29,782 nucleotides of DNA from Candidatus Poseidonia sp. (GTDB lineage: Archaea > Thermoplasmatota > Poseidoniia > Poseidoniales > Poseidoniaceae), in assembly GCA_023254365.1 (NCBI GenBank), contig JALRLQ010000011.1, forward strand, positions 1 through 29,782, given 5' to 3'. The notes beneath the pieces are model-generated. The model searched no databases, was not told the DNA's origin, and saw nothing but the letters and a program-made list of their open reading frames with translations. This document shows positions 22,422 to 28,601 of the stretch, in pieces. Position 1 is the first letter of the stretch. Each line of letters begins with the position of its first letter. Both the position numbers and the translations under genes were made by a program.

Positions 22422-23249
22422 ATGAACGAATCAACATTTTTTCGGGACACTGCGCTAGAAAAGAACCTGCAAACAGCGCTCGAGGAGGGTCATCGCGTAT
22501 GGGTGGTAGGAGACGTTCATGGATTTCACCAAACCATGCGGGCTCTTCTCGACAGGCTCAACCTTTGTGCGCATGATTGGGTCGTGTTTTTGGGCGATTT
22601 GATCGACCGCGGACCCAACAGTTTCGGTGTCCTCCAAACCATACGGGAGCATCCCAACATGACCAGCGTGCTTGGCAACCATGAAGCCATGATGCTGGAA
22701 CAATTTCACGCTGACCGGCTGGCAATGCACGACATGGACGTTGCACTTTGGTGGCGAAATGGCGGGGCCTCAACCGTGTTTTCCTACGAGCGTGCGTTTG
22801 GATTGGATGGTGATGGATTGGATGAGGTGGCCATGCACGAACGCGTGGACGAGGACCGAGCGTGGTTGGCAACGCTTCCACGTCACATCGTGCTTGAAAA
22901 ATGGCGTTTGGTTCACGCAGGATACCGACCGGGTCAGTCGCCCGACGACCAAACCGATGACGACTACCTGTGGATTCGCCGCCCGTTTCACGAGGCCAGT
23001 GAACCGGTGGATGCAAAACGAACCGTGATCTTTGGTCACACGCCGACGGCAGCGTTGCCTGGGTTTTCCATCGAAGACTGGGGGAAGGTCTGGTACAGCA
23101 CCGTTGTTCTTGAGGACGGCCGCAGTGCAGCCATCGGAGTGGACACATGTTTGTTCCACGGGCAAGACGGTGCGCATCACTTGACGGCGTTTGATTTGCA
23201 AACAGGCGAAGTGGTTCACCAAGCACGGGTTGAACCCCGATCACCGTGA
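22422..23249 (+). CDS. PP2A/ApaH-like metallophosphoesterase (protein phosphatase or diadenosine tetraphosphatase)
   Basis: This 275-residue calcineurin-type enzyme has every metal-binding motif in order: GDVHG (30-34), GDLIDRG (58-64), GNHE (85-88), VHAG with His165, and GHTP (205-208). The set and short length match the bacterial and archaeal PrpA/ApaH-like subgroup of the phosphoprotein phosphatase superfamily, which uses two Mn/Fe ions. Members act on phosphoproteins or on bis(5'-nucleosyl) tetraphosphates; sequence alone does not decide between them. The start at ATG 22422 is preferred over TTG 22383 because of the TATA-like element at 22391 and because the conserved part begins soon after. 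The 3' end overlaps the convergent HxlR-type gene by 9 bases. Confidence 0.85.
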   Translation: MNESTFFRDTALEKNLQTALEEGHRVWVVGDVHGFHQTMRALLDRLNLCAHDWVVFLGDLIDRGPNSFGVLQTIREHPNMTSVLGNHEAMMLEQFHADRLAMHDMDVALWWRNGGASTVFSYERAFGLDGDGLDEVAMHERVDEDRAWLATLPRHIVLEKWRLVHAGYRPGQSPDDQTDDDYLWIRRPFHEASEPVDAKRTVIFGHTPTAALPGFSIEDWGKVWYSTVVLEDGRSAAIGVDTCLFHGQDGAHHLTAFDLQTGEVVHQARVEPRSP

Positions 23250-23696
23250 CTGGACCGAACCTGCCACGATTTTGAGGTGGGCCACCAGCGGGGACAGAAG
23301 ACGTCCACACGTCTGTCCGTGGGGGCTCAATTCGTAGCTGACCTTGACCGGCGGTCCATCGTTGACCACCCGCAACACCAAGCCTTCGTCGGTCAGAAAA
23401 CGGAGTTTATCCGAGAGCGTTCGACTTGAAATACCGGTGAGCATGTTCTTCATCTCGTTGAATCGGCGTGGACCGGTGATGTAGAGCGTGGAGAGAATTT
23501 CGATGGTCCAACGTGAGCCGAACACATGAAGCGCCTCAACCGCCGCCTCCACTTCCCAGGCTGCGTCGTACGCCCCTTGATTGGAAAACTTGGCCAACCG
23601 CTTACGGATTCGGGTGCCTTCCGTGATGGTTTGGTCAATCCCCTGTTGAACGGCCTCAAAGTCTTCTGCGGGGAGGTTCATCGGTGGACTTGGCAT
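23241..23696 (-). CDS. HxlR-family winged-helix transcriptional regulator
   Basis: This 151-residue protein has a core that matches HxlR/MarR-like regulators: ALHVFGSRWTIEILSTLYIT, GPRRFNEMKNMLTGISSRTL, SDKLRFLTDEGLVLRVV, then the wing and VSYELSPHGQ. The N-terminal helical extension of about 50 residues is longer than usual, and the cysteine that often precedes the first helix in HxlR proteins is absent. The start is ATG 23696, with an alternative ATG at 23681. An 8-bp inverted repeat overlaps the start, and a strong 23-bp palindrome lies 66 bases upstream; either could be an operator. It diverges from a glycosyltransferase gene. The inducer is unknown. Confidence 0.82.
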   Translation of the reverse strand: MPSPPMNLPAEDFEAVQQGIDQTITEGTRIRKRLAKFSNQGAYDAAWEVEAAVEALHVFGSRWTIEILSTLYITGPRRFNEMKNMLTGISSRTLSDKLRFLTDEGLVLRVVNDGPPVKVSYELSPHGQTCGRLLSPLVAHLKIVAGSVQSR

Positions 23697-23724
23697 GGTC
23701 GTTCAACTCGGCTGAGATGCCAAG
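23689..23724. repeat. Inverted repeat CTTGGCAT / ATGCCAAG around the HxlR-type start codon
   Basis: The arms lie at 23689-23696 and 23717-23724, with 20 bases between them; one arm includes the start codon of the regulator. The geometry would allow a dimeric regulator to block transcription, but arms this short can occur by chance. Confidence 0.35.
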
Positions 23725-23761
23725 ACTACTTGATTTCTTTTCCACACTTTGCTTTCGCGAA

Positions 23762-23784
23762 GACGCAGGAACCGTCCCTGCGTC
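23762..23784. promoter_or_regulatory. 23-bp imperfect palindrome, candidate operator
   Basis: The arms GACGCAGGAAC and GTCCCTGCGTC flank a single central C at 23773. Ten of eleven arm pairs are complementary, and the outer eight are perfect. It sits in the 135-base gap between the divergent HxlR-type regulator and the glycosyltransferase, the usual place for an operator read by the adjacent regulator. It could also form an RNA hairpin ahead of the glycosyltransferase start at 23832. There is no downstream T-run, so a terminator is less likely. Confidence 0.55.
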
Positions 23785-23831
23785 CCGCACCGAGGTGATT
23801 GCTTCAAGAGGAGGCCCATCCTCCCACAACC

Positions 23832-25016
23832 ATGGCACCAACGGCAGGGTCATCCGACGCAAGCCGTGTGTTGCTGGTACGTGGTGGAGCGTTGACGCCG
23901 TATTCAGGCTTGGGCGGCGCCTTTCATGACCTCCGAACAGCCCTCGACGATGGCCGGTTTGACGGATGGAGGTCTGCAGGGGTTGAGGAATACGATTTGG
24001 GGCAGCGACCTTCGGGCCTCGCCCGAGTGCTGACGCGATGGTTTCGACATCCCAAGCGGGTGAAAAAGACCGTACAAAGGCTCCATCGAAAGGGAGAGGT
24101 TCAGCTTGTTCATGTCAGCGACCAGGAACAGGCTCACTTGATTCCGAGCAACTCACCCGTGCCTGTCGTGGTTTACGTGCACGATTTTTTCCACCTCTTC
24201 CCGACCACCATGACCTTGTCCGGTGCAACCATCGAAGTCGGTGAACAACACCCTTCGAGAATACGTCGTCGAGACTTGCGCAACCTGATGCGTGGACTTC
24301 GTCGAGCCGACGCCTTCATCTGCAACACCGACGCAACGGCGGCGATGTGCCGGACGCATTTTCCGGACATGCCGCTCTACCAAATCCCCTACGCTCTGGC
24401 CGCTGAGAACTACGCTCCACCGACCACACAGCCAGAACCACCTGCTGAACTTTCCAACGAACGTTGCCATTTGCTGGTGGTTGGCAGCCACGATCCTCGC
24501 AAACGCCTTGCCTTCCTCGCAGAAATGTTGGGGGGCTTGCCCGATGATGTTGCAGCGGAGGTCGTCGTCCACCACATCGGGGGCGATGCCTGCCCGGTGG
24601 GTGGGCCAAACGCCAGCGCGTTGGCTGCTCAACACGGTGTTCAGTGGCGCCACGTTGGCGGCAACATCAGCGACGAGGTGCTCAATGTCTATCGCTGGAC
24701 GTGCGAAGCCTTGCTGTTCCCTTCAGCGGCGGAAGGCTTTGGCTACCCTCCTGTTGAATCCATGGCCGCTGGACAGCCCGTGCTGGCCTCCGACCAACCC
24801 GCCCACAACGAATTGATGCCGGAGGGGGGATGCCTGCCCGCCGAAGACTTCGATGCATGGCGAGAGGCCGTTGTTGAGGTTCACGCTCGATGGAAACAGC
24901 GAGACGGAGCCCCCAGAGCGCCGGATGCTTCTCTCATGGCCCACGTGGCGTTTCTTTCGCCTGAACGCTTCTACCGAGATATATCGCAGGCATGGTCTGA
25001 AATTTCCTCATCCTGA
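23832..25016 (+). CDS. GT-B glycosyltransferase, GT4-like
   Basis: This 394-residue protein has the two-Rossmann layout of retaining GT4 enzymes, which use nucleotide-sugars. The N-terminal acceptor domain has RVLLVRGGALTPYSGLGGAF, PVVVYVHDFFHLFP and ADAFICNTDATAAMC. The C-terminal donor domain has HLLVVGSHDPRKRL, NVYRWTCEALLFPSAAEGFG and PPVESMAAGQPVLASD. The catalytic/donor E-x7-E pair is Glu301 and Glu309. No membrane helix is visible, so it acts in the cytoplasm or at the inner membrane face, possibly on a surface glycan or glycolipid. The start is ATG 23832; a short GAGGAGG...CCTCC hairpin precedes it, and TTG 23799 is an alternative. Substrate cannot be read from the sequence. Confidence 0.85.
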   Translation: MAPTAGSSDASRVLLVRGGALTPYSGLGGAFHDLRTALDDGRFDGWRSAGVEEYDLGQRPSGLARVLTRWFRHPKRVKKTVQRLHRKGEVQLVHVSDQEQAHLIPSNSPVPVVVYVHDFFHLFPTTMTLSGATIEVGEQHPSRIRRRDLRNLMRGLRRADAFICNTDATAAMCRTHFPDMPLYQIPYALAAENYAPPTTQPEPPAELSNERCHLLVVGSHDPRKRLAFLAEMLGGLPDDVAAEVVVHHIGGDACPVGGPNASALAAQHGVQWRHVGGNISDEVLNVYRWTCEALLFPSAAEGFGYPPVESMAAGQPVLASDQPAHNELMPEGGCLPAEDFDAWREAVVEVHARWKQRDGAPRAPDASLMAHVAFLSPERFYRDISQAWSEISSS

Positions 25017-25058
25017 CCATCCAAATGCTTCATGAGTAGCCTTTGATTCGGTTGATTC

Positions 25059-27131
25059 ATGTCACAACCCATCCAACGCGTGGCGGTTGTCGGTGCCGGC
25101 AACATGGGCTCGGGAATTGCTCAAAAGAGTGCACAAGAAGAGTTCGATGTCCAAATGGTTGACCGAGAATCCCAATGGGTGGAGCGAGGTCAATCCATCA
25201 TCGCCAACTTCCTCGAAGAAGCGGTCGAACGCCGGATTTTCTCACCCGCTCAAGTTGAAGCCATCCAAGGCCGTATTGCCGGGGTGGTGGGGGTGGAGAA
25301 CACCGCCGCCGATACCGACTTGGTGATCGAGGCCGTTTTCGAGGACTTCGACGTCAAAACAGCGGTGTTCACGGCGCTGGACGAAGCCTGTGACGAGGGA
25401 ACCATTCTGGCTTCCAACACCTCCTCGCTGTCGGTCAATGCGTTGGCCGAAGCCACCGGTCGACCCGACCGTTTTGTCGGCCTGCACTTCTTCTACCACC
25501 CCGCCAAGAACCGCTTGGTGGAGGTCATTCCCGCCCAAGCCTCCAGTCGAGAGACCGTGGACAAGGTGGTGCAGTACTGCAAGATGCTCGGGAAGGTGGT
25601 CATTGTGTGCGCTGACCGACCCGGCTTTGTCGTGAACCGATTCTTCGTACCTTGGCTCAACGAGGCCTGCTTGTTGCTTGAAGAGGGTGCCGCCAACGCT
25701 GCACAAATCGACGCCATCGCCTGCAAAGCCTTCCGTATCGGCTTGGGCCCCTTCGGTTTGATGAATTTGACCGGGCCCCCCATCGCCCTGCATTCCACCG
25801 ATTACCTCGCTGACCAACTCGCCACCCCTCGTTACACCGGTGCTGCAAACCTTCGTGCGTTGGTTGAAGCCAACGAACAGTGGGATGTATCCGGCGATGC
25901 CGCCTACACCGACGAGCAATACACCTTGGTGTCCGAGCGATTGCTGGGCGTGGTCTTCGGCGTTGCTGCACAAATCGTTGAGGAAGACGTCTGCAGCATG
26001 GAAGACGTGGACCGAGGTGCAAAGGTTGGCCTTCGTTGGGCGCGTGGACCGTTTGAAATGATGAATCGAATCGGTGTTGGTGAAGCCTGCCGCATGGCGC
26101 AAGCCTACGGTCAGTTGGCTGGAGAGGGTTGGCATGTTCCTGCTTTCTTTTCCCAACAGGGCGGTCGTGCCTGGTCGTTTTCCTACGTCGACACGGCGAT
26201 TGCCAACGGCGTAGCCACCGTCACCATCAACCGACCCGAAGCCATGAATGCGCTCAACGTCACCGTGGTGCAACAGCTCACTCAAGCCGTCCAAGCCGCC
26301 AACAGCAATGACGACGTTCACACCATCGTTCTGGATGGAGCTGGCAAAGCCTTCGTGGCCGGAGCGGACGTGAAGTTTTTCGTGGACAAGATTCGAGCCG
26401 ATGCCATTCCTGACATTTACGATTTCACGGCTGAAGGCCATGAATTGTTGAACATGCTCGAGACCTCGCCCAAAACCACGGTGGCACTGACCACCGGTTT
26501 GGCCTTGGGCGGAGGACTGGAGTTGGCGTTGGCGTGCGACTACCGTATTGGTACCCGACGCACGCAATTCCGCTTCCCTGAAACATCCATCGGCATTTAC
26601 CCTGGCCTGGGCGGTTCGCAACGTCCTGCTCGAATTTGTGGCATTCCAATCGCCCGATGGGCGGTGCTTGCAGGCAATTTCATGGACGCTCAAACGGCTG
26701 CTGATGTTGGACTGGTCACCCATTTGGTCGACGTCGCAAGCGTTGAGTCGTGCATCGCCGACCTCGCATCTGCAGGGAAACCGGACAACAAGTATCCGGG
26801 TGCTCCGGCCAACCCGTCCTCACCGGTGGTGAAGTTTGCTTCCACCTTCTTCGATGATGCCAACATGGGCGTGCTGATGGAAGGAGGCTGTCCTGAGGGC
26901 TTCAATCCGGATGACAAAGGGGTCGCTCGACAAATCAAGAGCCTCTCGTTCACCGCACCGATCGGTCTTCGAATGGCCAGTGATTTGATTGACGCCACAG
27001 CGACGATGTCCCTCAGCGACGGGTTGCAGATGGAGCTTGACGGTCTTCACACCATCTTTGCGACCAAGGATGCGCTCGAGGGGCTCTCCGCCCTGATTGA
27101 AAACCGTCGGCCCACCTACGAAAACCAGTGA
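25059..27131 (+). CDS. Fused 3-hydroxyacyl-CoA dehydrogenase / enoyl-CoA hydratase
   Basis: This 690-residue bifunctional enzyme carries out two consecutive beta-oxidation steps. Residues about 1-300 are the NAD-binding dehydrogenase, with VAVVGAGNMGSGIAQ (Gly12, 14, 17), ILASNTSSLSVNAL and GLHFFYHPAKNRLVEVIPA. His143 and Glu155 form the catalytic dyad with the normal spacing of 12. A second helical dimer domain continues to about 365. Residues about 372-690 are the hydratase, with AFVAGADVKFF for the oxyanion hole and the two catalytic glutamates, Glu488 in LGGGLELALACD and Glu508 in FPETSIGIYPGLGG, 20 apart as in crotonases. This domain order is the archaeal one, opposite to bacterial FadB. 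The start is ATG 25059. The gene ends exactly where the convergent 78-residue gene ends. Confidence 0.94.
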   Translation: MSQPIQRVAVVGAGNMGSGIAQKSAQEEFDVQMVDRESQWVERGQSIIANFLEEAVERRIFSPAQVEAIQGRIAGVVGVENTAADTDLVIEAVFEDFDVKTAVFTALDEACDEGTILASNTSSLSVNALAEATGRPDRFVGLHFFYHPAKNRLVEVIPAQASSRETVDKVVQYCKMLGKVVIVCADRPGFVVNRFFVPWLNEACLLLEEGAANAAQIDAIACKAFRIGLGPFGLMNLTGPPIALHSTDYLADQLATPRYTGAANLRALVEANEQWDVSGDAAYTDEQYTLVSERLLGVVFGVAAQIVEEDVCSMEDVDRGAKVGLRWARGPFEMMNRIGVGEACRMAQAYGQLAGEGWHVPAFFSQQGGRAWSFSYVDTAIANGVATVTINRPEAMNALNVTVVQQLTQAVQAANSNDDVHTIVLDGAGKAFVAGADVKFFVDKIRADAIPDIYDFTAEGHELLNMLETSPKTTVALTTGLALGGGLELALACDYRIGTRRTQFRFPETSIGIYPGLGGSQRPARICGIPIARWAVLAGNFMDAQTAADVGLVTHLVDVASVESCIADLASAGKPDNKYPGAPANPSSPVVKFASTFFDDANMGVLMEGGCPEGFNPDDKGVARQIKSLSFTAPIGLRMASDLIDATATMSLSDGLQMELDGLHTIFATKDALEGLSALIENRRPTYENQ

Positions 27132-27368
27132 TCAGGCCCACTGGTTAGCGAGGTCGTTGAGCGACGCGATGATTTGGGCAATGTCCACGGTTTCACCGTT
27201 TTCTTGAGCCAAACGCAAGCAGTTTGTCACCACCTCAACCGTGTCCTCGCTTGGGGGCGTCCCCGTCAGTTCTTCAATGACATCGGCAACGGTTCGACCG
27301 TGACCGTTCATGATGGCGAGGATGGCTTTGATGTGCTCTTCGTTATCGATGGGTGCTCGTGCGCTCAT
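27132..27368 (-). CDS. Small helical protein, third gene of the E1-like/JAMM operon
   Basis: This 78-residue acidic protein appears entirely helical: EEHIKAILAIMNGHGRTVAD, then DTVEVVTNCLRLAQENGETV and IAQIIASLNDLANQWA. I recognise no family. It is not a beta-grasp ubiquitin-like protein and lacks a C-terminal Gly-Gly (it ends ANQWA). The ATG at 27368 overlaps the JAMM gene stop (ATGA), with GGAGGTGG 4 bases upstream, so it is surely translated together with the JAMM protease. Its place suggests an accessory or binding partner of the JAMM and E1-like proteins. A longer frame upstream to 27440 is unsupported. Confidence 0.75.
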   Translation of the reverse strand: MSARAPIDNEEHIKAILAIMNGHGRTVADVIEELTGTPPSEDTVEVVTNCLRLAQENGETVDIAQIIASLNDLANQWA

Positions 27369-27913
27369 TGTTCCACCTCCAAGGTGATGTTGTTTTGTTC
27401 GTACCATTCTGGCCACGGCACAGGGTCCTCTTCGGTCCACTGACTCAGTGGCCCAAAATCGCTGAGGAAGGATGTGTTGTCCACCTCAATGAGAGACCGG
27501 TTGCTGCTGTGCTTTGGGCCGGGCTGTCCCAGCACCATGGCGGATTGCAAAATCCCCGTGCCGAGACTGAGGCTGTTGGTGTCGGTGTTGCTCCAGTACG
27601 CAGCAAAGCGAGGATGGGTGTGGACCCAGAGTTTGAACGGAAGGCGGCCTCCGACAGGAGGCTGCAAGGTGACCTGGCCTGCCGTGCCCCAGTCGATGAA
27701 GACCTTGTCGTCGGCATCAATGAGCACCGAGGTCTCCAAGCCGGCCATCACGGACAAGAGGTACACGCCGTCCCAACGTCCTGCCTGGGACAGTTGACGT
27801 TGGGCGTCCAGCAGAACGGGATCGCCGGTGCGTCGTTCACTGGCTGCTTGGCAGGCGAGCATCCAGTCCTCATCGTTGAGCGAGAGGTCCGCAGCGTCTG
27901 GTAGGCTGTTCAT
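27365..27913 (-). CDS. JAMM/JAB-domain metalloprotease (deubiquitinase-like)
   Basis: This 182-residue protein carries a complete JAMM zinc site. WVHTHP begins the HxH pair (His98, His100), seven residues later come Ser108 and Asp111 (WSNTD), and Glu60 in AGLETSVLID is the candidate upstream general base. The spacing H-x-H-x7-S-x2-D is exact. JAMM enzymes cleave isopeptide or peptide bonds after ubiquitin-like modifiers (Rpn11, CSN5, archaeal HvJAMM1). The protein starts with a helical stretch of about 45 residues and has a Trp-rich C-terminal tail (SQWTEEDPVPWPEWYEQ). ATG 27913 overlaps the E1-like stop (ATGA), with GGAGGTGA 4 bases upstream. Family and active site are clear; the substrate is not. 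Confidence 0.87.
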   Translation of the reverse strand: MNSLPDAADLSLNDEDWMLACQAASERRTGDPVLLDAQRQLSQAGRWDGVYLLSVMAGLETSVLIDADDKVFIDWGTAGQVTLQPPVGGRLPFKLWVHTHPRFAAYWSNTDTNSLSLGTGILQSAMVLGQPGPKHSSNRSLIEVDNTSFLSDFGPLSQWTEEDPVPWPEWYEQNNITLEVEQ

Positions 27914-28545
27914 GCGTTCACCTCCGGAAACGACAGTGCACCGTAGGTCAGGCTGCCCATGGATTGCACGGGAGCCGGCCGTCCACGCCAGAGTTGCGTG
28001 GCCCACTGGGCTCCGAAAGCAGCGGCTGAAGCAAACCCGTATTCGAGGTTACCAGCGTCAAGCGCACCGGGAACTTGACAACTTGCAGGCTCATGGTCCG
28101 GGGTCATGCGCTCGACCAAAGCGGGAAGGGACTGGGAGGACAAGGCCACATGGCCGTCACCGCTGCAGCGGAGGTCCAACCAAGGAATGGCGAGTTGATG
28201 GACGAGGCGACGTGGCTCGGGGCGGTCAACGCACACCACTACGAAATCGTAACCGTCCAGTTGCTCGGCGGTTCGCAGATTTTCAACGATGGCGTTCACG
28301 CGCAAGGATGAGTTTTCGTCGTCCAATCGCTTGGCGATGGCGCTGACCTTGGCCTGACCGATGTCGTCTTGCGTGTAGCGTTGATGGCCCAAATTGGTGG
28401 CTTCAACCACATCGGCGTCCATCAGGGTGATGGTGCCTTGGAGGTTGACCCTGCGCAGGGCAGGCACCAGCAATTCAGTCAGTTGGGTGCCGATGCCTCC
28501 AGCACCGACCAAAAGCAGATTCCGTGGGGTTCGCTCCTCGTTCAT
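27910..28545 (-). CDS. E1-like (ThiF/MoeB/UbaA-fold) adenylyltransferase-type protein
   Basis: This 211-residue protein has a Rossmann nucleotide site, NLLLVGAGGIGTQLTELL (GxGGxG 14-19). The E1 signature DADVVEATNLGHQRYTQDDI follows, with Asp43/Asp45, Asn51 and Gln55, then Lys66 in GQAKVSAI and Asp107 in VVVCVDRPEPRR. These residues bind ATP-Mg and adenylate the C-terminus of ubiquitin-like or sulfur-carrier proteins. The canonical arginine in N-L-x-R-Q is His54 here, with an Arg two positions later. It is shorter than MoeB/UbaA (about 250-270). Candidate reactive cysteines are Cys127 and Cys156. ATG 28545 lies 22-29 bases after a TATA-like TTTATGAA. It leads an operon with the JAMM protease and a small protein. 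Confidence 0.86.
   Translation of the reverse strand: MNEERTPRNLLLVGAGGIGTQLTELLVPALRRVNLQGTITLMDADVVEATNLGHQRYTQDDIGQAKVSAIAKRLDDENSSLRVNAIVENLRTAEQLDGYDFVVVCVDRPEPRRLVHQLAIPWLDLRCSGDGHVALSSQSLPALVERMTPDHEPASCQVPGALDAGNLEYGFASAAAFGAQWATQLWRGRPAPVQSMGSLTYGALSFPEVNA
27918..27925 (-). promoter_or_regulatory. Ribosome-binding site of the JAMM protease gene (GGAGGTGA)
   Basis: GGAGGTGA lies inside the end of the E1-like gene, 4 bases before ATG 27913. It fixes this start over open frame further upstream and supports separate initiation within the operon. Confidence 0.7.
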
Positions 28546-28566
28546 ACAGGAGTTAACGCTCGAGGT

Positions 28567-28577
28567 TTCATAAAGAA
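28567..28577 (-). promoter_or_regulatory. TATA-like promoter of the E1-like/JAMM operon
   Basis: On the minus strand the sequence is TTCTTTATGAA, with TTTATGAA 22-29 bases before ATG 28545, in the 56-base gap behind the glycosyltransferase. It would yield a leaderless transcript of the three-gene operon. Confidence 0.5.
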
Positions 28578-28601
28578 TCCAACAAGACGGCGATTTCGTC
28601 C

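Noticed and set aside
27132..27368. The 78-residue protein as the ubiquitin-like modifier of the operon
   Set aside because: It appears helical throughout and ends ANQWA, without beta-grasp pattern or terminal Gly-Gly.
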